From Schleiferilactobacillus perolens DSM 12744 (GTDB lineage: Bacteria; Bacillota; Bacilli; Lactobacillales; Lactobacillaceae), in assembly GCF_001435585.1 (NCBI RefSeq), contig NZ_AZEC01000001.1, forward strand, positions 372,001-436,000: a stretch of 64,000 bases of DNA. The letters are read 5' to 3'. The notes below the pieces were generated by a model. That model ran no database searches, was not told where the DNA came from, and saw only the letters and a program-made list of their open reading frames with translations. The position numbers and the translations under genes were made by a program. Of this stretch, positions 17,465 through 25,957 are shown in pieces. How positions within the stretch are numbered: position 1 is the first letter of the stretch; each line of letters begins with the position of its first letter.

Positions 17465-18415
17465 ATGATGGAAAAAGAAACTGTTGCAGGAGGTAAACCC
17501 ACTCGACCCAAGAAAAAGTTTGACCGGCATCGCGCTGATGCCATTCAAGCATATAGCTTTCTAGCCCCAGCGTTTCTGGTCATTCTGGTTTTCTTCATTG
17601 CCGCATTTGTATTTGCGCTGTATATGTCTTTTAACAAGGTCAACATGTACAACAATCAGTATACTTTTCGCGGTTTACAGAATTATGCGGAAATTTTCAA
17701 GGATAACATTGCACTCACAGCATTGAAGAATACCAGCCTATTTTCATTAGTGGTTGTGCCCTGTCAAACGGTATTAGCACTGATCATTGCTTATGCGTTA
17801 AGTTCAAAAGGCATCCGTTTTAAGAAGTTATTCCGATTGATTTATTTCTTACCCACATTGACATCCAGTGCAGCGTTGACTTTGATTTTCATGTTTATCT
17901 TTAACGTTAATGGGCCGGTTAATGGATTTCTCACGGGCGCTGGTTGGTTAACGAAACCAATCAATTTCTTACAAGAACCGCAATACGCATTGAAAGTCAT
18001 TATGGTCATGAATATTTGGTCCACGGTGCCCAACTTCATGACAGTGTACTTGGCGTCGCTAGTGGACCTGCCAGATTCATTATATGAAGCGGCAGAAATG
18101 GATGGCGCCAATGCCTGGCAAAAACTGAGGAGTATCACCATACCATATTTACGGCCAATCACAACATATGTGCTGTTAATGGGGATTATCGGCACATTCC
18201 AGATGTTTGACCAAGCCTATATCTTTTCCAATGGGTCCGGTGGCCCAGACAATTCAACACTGACGGTAGCGTTAATGGTTTATCAATATGCTTTTGGCCA
18301 GATGAACACGATGGGCTATGCCTGTGCGTTAGCGTTGTTCTTAGCAGTGGTCATCTATGTGGTTGCTCGCTTGGCTGAGAAGCTAAATGGCGGCAATGGC
18401 TTAGCCAATAATTAA
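17465..18415 (+). CDS. Sugar ABC transporter permease, MalF-type
   Basis: The start is the first of two ATGs at 17465, ten bases after GGAGG; the frame is open upstream into the structured intergenic RNA. The 316-residue protein has a charged cytoplasmic N-terminus, six membrane segments, the EAA loop EAAEMDGANAWQKLRSITIP near residue 200-220 and the SNGSGGPDNSTLT block near 255. It pairs with the permease encoded next. No ATPase gene is present in the operon. Confidence 0.92.
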   Translation: MMEKETVAGGKPTRPKKKFDRHRADAIQAYSFLAPAFLVILVFFIAAFVFALYMSFNKVNMYNNQYTFRGLQNYAEIFKDNIALTALKNTSLFSLVVVPCQTVLALIIAYALSSKGIRFKKLFRLIYFLPTLTSSAALTLIFMFIFNVNGPVNGFLTGAGWLTKPINFLQEPQYALKVIMVMNIWSTVPNFMTVYLASLVDLPDSLYEAAEMDGANAWQKLRSITIPYLRPITTYVLLMGIIGTFQMFDQAYIFSNGSGGPDNSTLTVALMVYQYAFGQMNTMGYACALALFLAVVIYVVARLAEKLNGGNGLANN

Positions 18416-18428
18416 GGAGGGATAAAAG

Positions 18429-19259
18429 ATGCACAAACATACATCCATTGGCAAAATCATCCTCTATGTGGTGATGACGATTTATGCGCTGCTGACGTTA
18501 TATCCCTTCTTATGGGCGATTTCAGCATCGTTTGAACCATTGAAAGAGATCGTGAGCGGCAATATGAGCCTGTGGCCAAAACAGTTCACTTTTGCGAACT
18601 ACCAGTATATGATGGGCACATCGGCGCAATTTCCGCGGTGGTTTATGAACTCAGTTTTTGTTTCCACTGTGGGGACAGTCATTAATATTTTCCTGAACAC
18701 GATGGCTGGCTACGCACTTGCGCGATTAAGTTTCCCGGGGCGTCAACGTATTTATTACGGTATGTTATCTTTAATGATGATCCCGACGCAGGTGCTGCTG
18801 ATTCCAAATTACCTGATTTTGATGAATTTAGGCATGCTGGATTCATACAGCTCATTGATTTTGCCTTCTGCCATTAATATCGGCAACATTTTCATGATGC
18901 GCCAGTTCTTCTTGTCTTTCCCGAAAGACGTGGAAGAGGCGGCGGAAATCGATGGTCTGGGCCGAATCCAAGTGTTTTTCCGGATTGTCTTTCCGTTGGC
19001 TCGGCCATCAATTGCCACGCAGGCCATTTTCACTTTCATGGGCTTCTGGAATAACTTCATGCAACCCATGCTGTATATTACGACGCCTTCAAAATATACT
19101 CTGACACTTGGGTTGCAGTCGTTTACCAACCAGCAGGCGGGGGTCCGCTGGGATCATTCCATGGCTGCCAGCGTCATTTCGATCTTGCCAATCGTGATCC
19201 TGTATATTATCTTCAACAAGTACTTCTTACAGGGGGTGCGCATGGACAACGAAAAATAG
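18429..19259 (+). CDS. Sugar ABC transporter permease, MalG-type
   Basis: This 276-residue permease starts 13 bases after the preceding gene with a TAAGGAGGG site. It has six membrane segments and the EAA motif EEAAEIDGLGRIQVFFRIVFP near residue 173-193. It completes the CUT1 channel. The position between the MalF-type gene and lacI/pgmB supports transport of the disaccharide used by the GH65 enzyme at 13.7 kb. Confidence 0.92.
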   Translation: MHKHTSIGKIILYVVMTIYALLTLYPFLWAISASFEPLKEIVSGNMSLWPKQFTFANYQYMMGTSAQFPRWFMNSVFVSTVGTVINIFLNTMAGYALARLSFPGRQRIYYGMLSLMMIPTQVLLIPNYLILMNLGMLDSYSSLILPSAINIGNIFMMRQFFLSFPKDVEEAAEIDGLGRIQVFFRIVFPLARPSIATQAIFTFMGFWNNFMQPMLYITTPSKYTLTLGLQSFTNQQAGVRWDHSMAASVISILPIVILYIIFNKYFLQGVRMDNEK

Positions 19260-19280
19260 CGAATAAAAGGGGCGTAACAG

Positions 19281-20306
19281 ATGGCAGTAACGATACGTGA
19301 TGTCGCACGAGCAGCCGGAGCTTCGAATGGGACAGTATCGCGGGTGTTCAATAACTATCCCGATATTAGTCAGAAAACACGGGAGCGCGTGATTACGATT
19401 GCTCAAAAAATGGGTTATGTGCCCAACGTTGCCGCTAGAACGCTCTCTTCTAAGTCAATGCAAGTCGTGGCCCTTATTCTCAGTGACCTGCTGTCATCTA
19501 AAGAAAATAGTATCTCCATGGAAATGATGTCAGGGGTCTATCGTTATGCGGACGATCACGGCATGCAATTCGTGTTATATTTGACAACGACTAAACAGCA
19601 GCACGAAAAGTCCTTTGATCAATTTTGCCAGGAACGAAATATCACTGGTGCGATTATTCAAGGACTGAAAACCACAGATCCGTATTTTGAGGAAATCGCT
19701 AAGTCCTCTGTACCGGTCGTTTTAGTCGATTTAGATCGGGGCGATCCCAGTATTGGGACTGTATCGATTGATAATGTCCAAGCTGAAAATGAGGCGACCC
19801 AAGTACTGCTGCGTAACGGTGTGCAAGATCCGGTGATGATCAATGGTTCGATCAATGCGCAGGTGAGTATTCAGCGGGAAGCAGGATTCAAACTGGCATT
19901 GTCCAGTTTTGGTCGTACGCCTAAAGACTATACTGTGCAGTATGCCAACTTTGATCAAGAAATTGCCGTGGCTAAGGTGCAGCGATTATTACGTGAGCAT
20001 CCTAGTGTGGATGGTTTGGTTTGTGCCTCTGACTCAATGGCCATCGCCATTTTAGAGTATTTGCGCAAACAAAAGATTCGCGTACCTGAGGATATTCAGC
20101 TCATTGGCTTTGATGATTTGATCATCGGCCAATATATGACGCCCACTTTAAGTTCGGTTGAACAACACATGGAGCTGATTGGCCAGCAATCGTGCCATCT
20201 GTTAAATAAAATGATGCGTGGGATGAAGAAAAGCGAACCAAAGCGAATCTTTGTCCCTTATGAAATTATGGAGCGGGATAGTACCGCTATATCAAAAGAA
20301 AATTGA
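19281..20306 (+). CDS. LacI-family transcriptional regulator of the second GH65 operon
   Basis: The 341-residue protein has an N-terminal LacI helix-turn-helix (TIRDVARAAGASNGTVSRVF), the YVPNVAARTLSSK hinge region, and an effector-binding domain (about 60-335, ending ...LIGFDDLIIGQYMTPTLSSVEQ...). It is the seventh gene of the operon, 21 bases after the MalG-type permease and 12 before pgmB. The AAACGTTT-centred palindromes at 12873 and 13637 are its most likely operators. Sugar ligand unknown; an alpha-glucobiose or a phosphorylated product is inferred. Confidence 0.92.
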   Translation: MAVTIRDVARAAGASNGTVSRVFNNYPDISQKTRERVITIAQKMGYVPNVAARTLSSKSMQVVALILSDLLSSKENSISMEMMSGVYRYADDHGMQFVLYLTTTKQQHEKSFDQFCQERNITGAIIQGLKTTDPYFEEIAKSSVPVVLVDLDRGDPSIGTVSIDNVQAENEATQVLLRNGVQDPVMINGSINAQVSIQREAGFKLALSSFGRTPKDYTVQYANFDQEIAVAKVQRLLREHPSVDGLVCASDSMAIAILEYLRKQKIRVPEDIQLIGFDDLIIGQYMTPTLSSVEQHMELIGQQSCHLLNKMMRGMKKSEPKRIFVPYEIMERDSTAISKEN

Positions 20307-20318
20307 GGAATTGAACAC

Positions 20319-20990
20319 ATGATAAAAGGATTTGTTTTTGACCTGGATGGCGTCATTACGGATACCGCTAAGTACCATTTCCAAGCATGGAAAGAGATGG
20401 CGGCTAAAGAATTGAACATTGTGGTCACACCGGAGCTGAACGAGCATTTGAAAGGTGTCAGCCGAATGGACTCTTTGGATGTGATTTTACGGGCCGGCGG
20501 TAAAGAACAGGATTATACCCAAGAACAAAAGGTGGCTTTGGCCACAGAGAAAAATGATCTGTACAAAAAGTTAATCAGTCATATGACTGCAGCCGACATT
20601 TTACCGGGAATCAACGACTTTTTGACTGATCTGCAACAGAATGATTACCCAATCAGTGTCGCGTCAGCTTCCTTTAACGCCCCGGTGATTATTGAGCGAC
20701 TGGGATTGAGCTACATTTTGGATAAGATTGTGGATCCAGGCACGCTGCATCACGGTAAACCGGATCCAGAGATTTTTGAGAAGGCGGCCGATCTGATTGG
20801 CACGCCGTATGCTGAAACTGTTGGACTGGAAGATGCCACGGCGGGCATTGCTGGCATCAAGGCGGCGGGAATGTTTGCGGTCGGGATTGGGCCGAAGAGT
20901 AAATTACCCGCTGCAGATATCAATTTTGACCAGACTGGTGATATTTCGTTAACCGCTATTGAACGGGCATTTGATAGGATTCGTCACTGA
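20319..20990 (+). CDS. pgmB: Beta-phosphoglucomutase
   Basis: This is a 223-residue HAD-superfamily enzyme with the beta-PGM signature FDLDGVITDTAKYHFQAWK at the N-terminus: Asp8 is the phosphorylated nucleophile and Asp10 the general acid/base. Substrate-loop Gly-Val-Ser-Arg (near residue 47-50), SVASAS (about 117) and the Mg-binding VGLEDATAGI block (near 166) agree with the family. It turns beta-glucose 1-phosphate, the product of the inverting GH65 phosphorylases, into glucose 6-phosphate. As last gene of the phosphorylase operon, before a strong terminator, it gives the functional link that defines the operon. Confidence 0.95.
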   Translation: MIKGFVFDLDGVITDTAKYHFQAWKEMAAKELNIVVTPELNEHLKGVSRMDSLDVILRAGGKEQDYTQEQKVALATEKNDLYKKLISHMTAADILPGINDFLTDLQQNDYPISVASASFNAPVIIERLGLSYILDKIVDPGTLHHGKPDPEIFEKAADLIGTPYAETVGLEDATAGIAGIKAAGMFAVGIGPKSKLPAADINFDQTGDISLTAIERAFDRIRH

Positions 20991-21002
20991 TTGTGTTTCA
21001 TT

Positions 21003-21044
21003 GGCAGTATTGTTGAGCGTTTTTCAGCAATGCTGCCTTTTTTT
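21003..21044 (+). terminator. Rho-independent terminator of the second GH65 operon
   Basis: GGCAGTATTGTTGA (21003-21016) pairs with TCAGCAATGCTGCC (21024-21037), followed by seven T. Confidence 0.9.
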
Positions 21045-21060
21045 GTACATAATGGGAATT

Positions 21061-21202
21061 TTGAAAATGCATTGTAGTGCATTTTCAAAAGAAATTTTCG
21101 TAAAAATGTATTATACTGCATTTTGGCGTAAAAAATACAGAAAGCTACATTATGATGCATTTTTATGGATAATAAGGGCCAGAATGCAGTATAATGCATC
21201 TA
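21061..21202. repeat. Four upstream copies of an 8-6-8 inverted repeat
   Basis: The unit is AAAATGCA, six variable bases, TGCATTTT. Copies: 21064-21085 (perfect, symmetry extends to 21061-21088), 21103-21124 (one mismatch), 21142-21163 (degenerate left arm) and 21181-21202 (flanks degenerate). The fourth copy contains TATAAT (21190-21195), a likely -10 box, directly before the AGGAGGG of the ATPase gene. Two more copies lie after the gene. Confidence 0.85.
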
Positions 21203-21214
21203 GGAGGGAATGCG

Positions 21215-22426
21215 ATGCTAATCAATCGACCGACATATTTAAATCAACTCATCAAGCTTCGTGATACTGATCTGGTTAAAGTGATTACGGGAGTTCGACG
21301 ATCGGGGAAATCAGTCTTACTAATGTTATACCGTAATTGGTTGCAGCAAAATGGCGTCGCTGATGACCAAATTGTGTATGTCAACTTTGAAGACTTTGAC
21401 ATGGAGTTGGTGCGGACGGAGCAACAGTTGCATCAATTGTTTGAACAAAAACTAAAGCGAAATCAGCATACGTACATCTTGCTCGATGAAATTCAAAATG
21501 TGGAGGGCTGGCAACGAGTGGTTAATGGTGTCCGTGTCAGCTTTGATTGTGATATTGTCGTGACTGGCTCTAACGCTAAGATGTTATCGGGAGAACTGGC
21601 CACGCTCTTGAGCGGACGTTATGTTGAGATCCCGATATACCCACTTTCTTTTCGGGAGTTTTTAACAGCTAAAGAAATCTCTCCAGATTCACGGCAAGTT
21701 GATCGCGCCTTTCGCGAATATGAGCAGTTTGGTGGCTTTCCAGCAGTCGTATTGGCAAATGACGCAGTTAAAGACCAAGTGTTGCAAGGAATTTATGATG
21801 CGGTACTGTTAAACGATGTTTCAATGCGGGGTGGCGTTCGCGATCCTAGCGTGTTACGCACATTGGTGGGCTTTCTCGCCGACAATACAGGCCAACTGAT
21901 TCAACCGACTAAGATTTCAAATATCCTAAAGAGTAGTGGTGTCGATGTCAGTCCCCACACAATTAATCGGTATCTCACTTTGCTGGAAGATGCATTCCTG
22001 TTTTCCCGAGTTCGGCAATATGATTTGCGCGGTAAACAGTATCTGCGAACGGCGGGCAAATATTTTATTATTGATCCTGGATTACGCCGATCGGCGGTGG
22101 GACGTCGCGAGGGTAATTACAGCAATCAATTGGAAAACATTGTGTTCATTGAATTGTTGCGGCGAGGATATCGGCTTTCTGTCGGTAAGCTAGACAGTAA
22201 AGAAATCGATTTTGTTGCACGAAAAATTGATCAAGTCATGTATGTGCAAGTGACTTACGCGTTGCCGGAAAACACCCATGAAACGGATAATTTGTTGATG
22301 ATTAAAGACAATTACCGAAAAATCGTGATTACCCAACAACATTATGAATTTGATAGCGTGGCGGGCATTCCAATCATTAATGTGGTTGATTGGTTGTTGG
22401 ATGACGGGGATCAGATTGGTGAATAG
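21215..22426 (+). CDS. AAA-family ATPase with C-terminal DUF4143 (nuclease-like) domain
   Basis: The start is the ATG at 21215, preceded by AGGAGGG at 21203-21209. The 403-residue protein has an AAA_14-type ATPase domain (about 15-150) with Walker A GVRRSGKS at 26-33, Walker B YILLDE with Asp91-Glu92, and the GSNAKMLSGELATLLSGR segment. It is followed by a winged-helix-like region and DUF4143 (about 200-370). The C-terminal LENIVFIELLRRGY...KEIDFVARK...YVQVTY pattern resembles PD-(D/E)XK nucleases with an imperfect last motif. Proteins of this kind are common, often single-gene, and of unknown role. The gene stands alone and is framed by six copies of one inverted repeat, which points to self-regulation or to a repeat-bound mobile or selfish unit. 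Confidence 0.88.
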   Translation: MLINRPTYLNQLIKLRDTDLVKVITGVRRSGKSVLLMLYRNWLQQNGVADDQIVYVNFEDFDMELVRTEQQLHQLFEQKLKRNQHTYILLDEIQNVEGWQRVVNGVRVSFDCDIVVTGSNAKMLSGELATLLSGRYVEIPIYPLSFREFLTAKEISPDSRQVDRAFREYEQFGGFPAVVLANDAVKDQVLQGIYDAVLLNDVSMRGGVRDPSVLRTLVGFLADNTGQLIQPTKISNILKSSGVDVSPHTINRYLTLLEDAFLFSRVRQYDLRGKQYLRTAGKYFIIDPGLRRSAVGRREGNYSNQLENIVFIELLRRGYRLSVGKLDSKEIDFVARKIDQVMYVQVTYALPENTHETDNLLMIKDNYRKIVITQQHYEFDSVAGIPIINVVDWLLDDGDQIGE

Positions 22427-22433
22427 GTTAATC

Positions 22434-22473
22434 AGCAGTTCCACACCATTGATTGATGTGGGGCTGCTTTTTT
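22434..22473 (+). terminator. Rho-independent terminator of the ATPase gene
   Basis: AGCAG..CCACA (22434-22445) pairs with TGTGG..CTGCT (22457-22468), followed by a run of T. Confidence 0.85.
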
Positions 22474-22490
22474 GCTCGGGATAATTAGTT

Positions 22491-22551
22491 AAAATGCAGC
22501 ATAATGCATTTTGACCGAAAAACATCCTCAAAATGCATTACGTTGCATTCG
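22491..22551. repeat. Two downstream copies of the 8-6-8 inverted repeat
   Basis: 22491-22512 is AAAATGCA, GCATAA, TGCATTTT (perfect arms). 22530-22551 is AAAATGCA, TTACGT, TGCATTCG. They match the four copies upstream of the ATPase gene in arm sequence and loop length. Confidence 0.85.
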
Positions 22552-22562
22552 TCCGCAAGAAT

Positions 22563-22590
22563 AAAAAAGCCCCGCCGAAACCGGCAGGGT
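22563..22590 (-). terminator. Rho-independent terminator of the SDR gene
   Basis: Read on the minus strand, CCCTGCCGG pairs with CGGCGGGG (one mismatch) and is followed by six T. It ends the leftward dehydrogenase gene. Confidence 0.8.
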
Positions 22591-22685
22591 TGAAAGGGCA
22601 CGGACTAAAGAGGATAGGAAAAAGGGTGATTACTCCCTTGCTCATAGTATAACATTAGTGCTCAAATAAGTGTTAGCGATTTGTT

Positions 22686-23480
22686 TTAACCGCCGACCGA
22701 GACTGTCTCTGGCAGAGTGCTCCCACCATCGATAACCACAGGTGTACCAGTGATATAAGATGATTCGTCGCTGACTAAGAAAGCGGCCAAATTACCCACT
22801 TCTTCAATCGTACCCAACCGTTTGCCCAATGGCACAGCCTCTTGAATACCAGTCGTCGTGGCACCGGGATCATTCGGGGATGATTGCTTTGCAATGTCAT
22901 CAGCCATTGGTGTTTGGATGTAACCAGGCAAGATGGCGTTCACGGTAATACCGTATTCAGCGACTTCTCGGGCACATGCTTTCGTGAAGCCCATGATGGC
23001 CGCTTTTGTTGTCGCGTAGGCACATTCGCCGGGATCGGCGACCATGACACCAGTGACGCTGGATAAATTACAGATACGACCGGCTTTTTTCTCGATCATT
23101 GTGGGTAGCACGGCTTTGGTCACATTCCACACACCATTGATATTAATGGCAAATTGGCGGTCGCGGTCCGCATCACTAGTGGACAACAGCGAGCCTAATT
23201 TGATGATCCCTGCGTTGTTCACTAAGCAATCAATTGTGTCAAAATGTTCCAGAACTTTGGCCACACCGGCCTGCACACTGGCGGTATCAGCCACATCCAT
23301 GTGTACACCGAAGGCATCCAAACCTTGGCTGTTTAATTCTGTGACAGTGGTCGTCAGTTCCGGGGCGATATCCGCCAGTGCAACCTTTGCACCCTTCCGC
23401 GCTAGGACTTGCGCGATGCCTTTACCATTTCCCATTGCGGCACCAGTGATTAAAGCCACTTTACCTGTTAGTAATCCCAT
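22686..23480 (-). CDS. ucpA: UcpA-like short-chain dehydrogenase/reductase
   Basis: This is a 264-residue cytoplasmic SDR of classical type. The cofactor motif TGAAMGNG lies at 12-19, NNAG at 88-91, and the catalytic Ser141-Tyr155-Lys159 triad is intact (SSVTG...CAYATTK). The overall sequence, especially the C-terminal end GGSTLPETVSVGG, closely follows the E. coli oxidoreductase UcpA as I remember it. UcpA is linked to furfural/aldehyde tolerance but its natural substrate is unsettled. The gene is divergent from the AraC regulator and convergent with the ATPase. A sugar or polyol substrate is possible here but not shown. Confidence 0.85.
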   Translation of the reverse strand: MGLLTGKVALITGAAMGNGKGIAQVLARKGAKVALADIAPELTTTVTELNSQGLDAFGVHMDVADTASVQAGVAKVLEHFDTIDCLVNNAGIIKLGSLLSTSDADRDRQFAININGVWNVTKAVLPTMIEKKAGRICNLSSVTGVMVADPGECAYATTKAAIMGFTKACAREVAEYGITVNAILPGYIQTPMADDIAKQSSPNDPGATTTGIQEAVPLGKRLGTIEEVGNLAAFLVSDESSYITGTPVVIDGGSTLPETVSVGG

Positions 23481-23587
23481 TATTTAGCCCTCCTAAAGCT
23501 GTGATTTTCTACACATTCAGCATACCATAGACCGTGTTCCTGGAAGTGGAAATAGTGAGCAATAATCGTGCGACTGGACTTCAAATT

Positions 23588-23604
23588 AAACAAGCGCTTA
23601 CAAT
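23588..23604. promoter_or_regulatory. cre-like site between ucpA-like gene and araC
   Basis: ACAAGCGCTTACAAT lies in the 167-base divergent gap and matches most of the CcpA cre consensus. It suggests carbon catabolite repression of one or both genes. Confidence 0.6.
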
Positions 23605-23647
23605 AGGAATTGGTGGCAACGTGGAAAAATGAAGAGAGGGAGAGACC

Positions 23648-24457
23648 TTGGATCGAGAATATATTCTTATGTATGCACGACAATCACGCTACGGCATCGA
23701 CAACTGGCACAGCACGATGCACTCGCACTACTTCACAGAAGTTCTATTAGCAACGGATGGGGCAGGTGAACTGCAGTTAACCGATCGTACAATTCCGTTG
23801 CGCAAAGGGGCCGGTGTGATCATCAACCCCTATGTGTTACACACCGAGTATTCTTCACATCAACAGCCATTGGAGTACATGGTATTTGGTGTTGATCGAA
23901 TTCGTTTAGCGGACCTTGGGAGGGGACCAGTCGAAGTCGCGCAGTATCGCGATGACCATGGGGAGTTGCAACCATTGCTAAAGTCCATGGTGCATGAATA
24001 CGCTGAGCGCCGGACAGATTCTGCGATTGTGTTGAATTTAATGGTGACTGCAGTGATGACTATGATTACGCGGGATCGCTGGCAGATGTTACCAGCCAAT
24101 TCAGCACAAATTCCCCGTGAAGCACAATTGTTAAAGGACTATTTAGACAATCACTTTAAGGAACACATGACTTTGGATGACTTGAGCGTCACGCTCCATA
24201 TTGATAAATTCCATTTGATTCGAATTTTTAAAGAGTCATTTGGGGATACGCCAATGAATTATGTGGGTACGCGGCGGTTAGCGGAGGCAATGAATTTATT
24301 GCGTACGACTGATTACAGCATTGGCCAAATTGCCCAAATTACCGGGTTTGATTCCCAATCCTACTTTAGTCAGATTTTCAAAGGTAAAATCGGTGTCGCG
24401 CCAGCCACGTATCGGCAATTGGCCCATCGATCGGCCCACGCCTTGCAAGAAACCTAA
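23648..24457 (+). CDS. AraC-family transcriptional regulator
   Basis: The start is a TTG at 23648, about seven bases after GAGAGGGAG; the first ATG (23669) is too far from that site. The 269-residue protein has an N-terminal cupin-type sugar-sensing domain (about 10-130: WHSTMHSHYFTEVL, GAGVIINPYVLHTE) and a C-terminal double helix-turn-helix (about 165-265: MTLDDLSVTLHIDKFHLIRIFK; IGQIAQITGFDSQSYFSQIFK). It lies directly upstream of the importer and GH112 genes and is divergent from the dehydrogenase. It is the likely activator of the galacto-N-biose/lacto-N-biose operon. Confidence 0.88.
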   Translation: MDREYILMYARQSRYGIDNWHSTMHSHYFTEVLLATDGAGELQLTDRTIPLRKGAGVIINPYVLHTEYSSHQQPLEYMVFGVDRIRLADLGRGPVEVAQYRDDHGELQPLLKSMVHEYAERRTDSAIVLNLMVTAVMTMITRDRWQMLPANSAQIPREAQLLKDYLDNHFKEHMTLDDLSVTLHIDKFHLIRIFKESFGDTPMNYVGTRRLAEAMNLLRTTDYSIGQIAQITGFDSQSYFSQIFKGKIGVAPATYRQLAHRSAHALQET

Positions 24458-24478
24458 ACTCTTAGCCAATATCCATAA

Positions 24479-24507
24479 AATCAAGCGCTTCCAAGCCGTG
24501 GTACACT
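24479..24507 (+). promoter_or_regulatory. Promoter region with cre of the GH112 operon
   Basis: TACACT at 24502-24507 can serve as -10. The cre-like TCAAGCGCTTCCA (24481-24493) covers the -35 position, which itself is poor. A weak -35 fits a promoter that needs the AraC activator and is blocked by CcpA. Confidence 0.5.
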
Positions 24508-24558
24508 ATGGGTGTTGAAAAGGTTTTCATTTTGTTCATTCCTGAGGAGGGAAACGTA

Positions 24559-25881
24559 ATGAAGAAACGTTGGTTATTAGCGGCCGTGGTCATGGCCGCC
24601 AGCACTGCATTGTTAGCTGCCTGTGGGAGCAATAGTGGCAGCGGTGCAAATAGCAGCAGTAGTAGTTCTAAGACACTGAACGTCGCCGCTTTGGAAGGTG
24701 GTTACGGTTCAGCCGCATGGAAGGCTGTCGTCAAAGACTTCGGGGCAGCTAATCCAGGCGTCAAAGTGAAATTAACAATCGACAAGAAGTTGGAATCTGT
24801 CGTATCGCCTAAGATGAAAGCGGGCGACTATCCGGATGTTGTCCATTTGGCCACTGGCCGTCCAGATGCCTTGACTGAAACGATGATCAAGAGCAAGGGC
24901 ATGGAAGACTTAAGTGACGTCAAAGACATGACGATTCCGGGCGAGAAGAAGAAAGTTTCTGATGTCCTGATGCCGGGCTTTGATGGCACTTTAGCCACAG
25001 AGCCTTACGCAGATGGCAAGACTTACATGATGCCCATGTTCTATGCCCCGACTGGCTTCTTCTACAATGCGACATTGTTGAAGGATAACGGTTGGGCAGT
25101 ACCGAAGACCATGGATGAGTTGATGGCTTTGGGCAAGAAGGCTGAAGCAAAGGGCATTGCATTGTTCACTTATCCGACCACTGGTTATTTGGATAGTATG
25201 ACCTATTCTCTGTTGGCTGATATTGGCGGTAAGAAGTACTTTAACGACGCCATGGGCTACAACCATGATGCATGGGCCGGCAAAGAAGGCACACAATACT
25301 TCAACTTGGTGGGCAACTTGGTTAAGCAATCTGCGAAGACCACAGTCGCCAACGCCAACAACGAAAACTTCCGGAAGAACCAACAACTGATTTTGGACAA
25401 CAAAGCAGTCTTCATGCCTAACGGGACTTGGGTCACTAGCGAAATGAAGGATGCACCCCGAGCGAAGGGCTTCAAGTGGGGCTTCATGGCTGTTCCTGGG
25501 GTGAAGGCAGACGATCAATATGCTTACACTTACTTTGAACAGATCTGGGTACCAAAGAAAGCCAAGAACAAAGCATTGGCCAAGAAGTTCATCGCCTTTA
25601 TGTATTCTGACAAAGCCACTAAAGACTTCTTAAAGGGCGGCGCAGTACAACCCGTTAAGGATGTGACCAAGCAATTGGATGCCGAACAAAAGACGTTCTA
25701 CAGCGTTTATGACAATGGCGCCAAGGTATTGGTTGGTTCCTTCCAGAATGCGAAAGCAGTGGAAGGCGTCAACATGACCGACACACTGTTTGGTGAAATT
25801 ACTTCTGTCACTAACGGCACGAAGTCAATTAGTCAATGGCAGCAGGATGTTGTTAAAGCAGCCGATCAATTAAGAGAATAA
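24559..25881 (+). CDS. Oligosaccharide-binding lipoprotein of the GH112-linked importer
   Basis: The ATG at 24559 follows GAGGAGGG; upstream in-frame codons are not used. The 440-residue protein has a lipoprotein signal with lipobox LAAC, Cys at 22, and a Ser/Gly tether, then a solute-binding family 1 fold with the N-terminal LNVAALEGGYGSAAWKAVV pattern. Later features include PMFYAPTGFFYNATLL and FMPNGTWVTSEM. Operon position, upstream of two permeases and a GH112 phosphorylase, suggests it binds galacto-N-biose and/or lacto-N-biose, as the GNB/LNB-binding protein of bifidobacteria does. The sequence is otherwise not diagnostic of ligand. Confidence 0.9.
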   Translation: MKKRWLLAAVVMAASTALLAACGSNSGSGANSSSSSSKTLNVAALEGGYGSAAWKAVVKDFGAANPGVKVKLTIDKKLESVVSPKMKAGDYPDVVHLATGRPDALTETMIKSKGMEDLSDVKDMTIPGEKKKVSDVLMPGFDGTLATEPYADGKTYMMPMFYAPTGFFYNATLLKDNGWAVPKTMDELMALGKKAEAKGIALFTYPTTGYLDSMTYSLLADIGGKKYFNDAMGYNHDAWAGKEGTQYFNLVGNLVKQSAKTTVANANNENFRKNQQLILDNKAVFMPNGTWVTSEMKDAPRAKGFKWGFMAVPGVKADDQYAYTYFEQIWVPKKAKNKALAKKFIAFMYSDKATKDFLKGGAVQPVKDVTKQLDAEQKTFYSVYDNGAKVLVGSFQNAKAVEGVNMTDTLFGEITSVTNGTKSISQWQQDVVKAADQLRE

Positions 25882-25897
25882 TCGGCGCAGTAATTCA

Positions 25898-25933
25898 AAC
25901 CGGTCGGCGGTTACTTTGCGCCGGCCGGTTTTT
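25898..25933 (+). terminator. Intra-operon terminator/attenuator after the binding protein
   Basis: AACCGGTCGGCG (25898-25909) pairs with CGCCGGCCGGTT (25919-25930, one G-T), followed by TTTTT. It lies between the binding-protein gene and the permeases and should allow partial read-through, giving more binding protein than channel. Confidence 0.85.
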
Positions 25934-25957
25934 CTGAACTGAAAGGATGCGATCCAT

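Noticed and set aside
20959-21264. 101-codon frame running through the inverted repeats
   Set aside because: It begins inside pgmB, crosses the terminator and all four repeats and ends inside the ATPase gene; the coding look comes from the repeats.
21061-22551. CRISPR array or transposon inverted ends for the repeats around the ATPase gene
   Set aside because: Units are short palindromes with irregular spacing of 39-40 bases or less and no spacers of constant length; no transposase is encoded.
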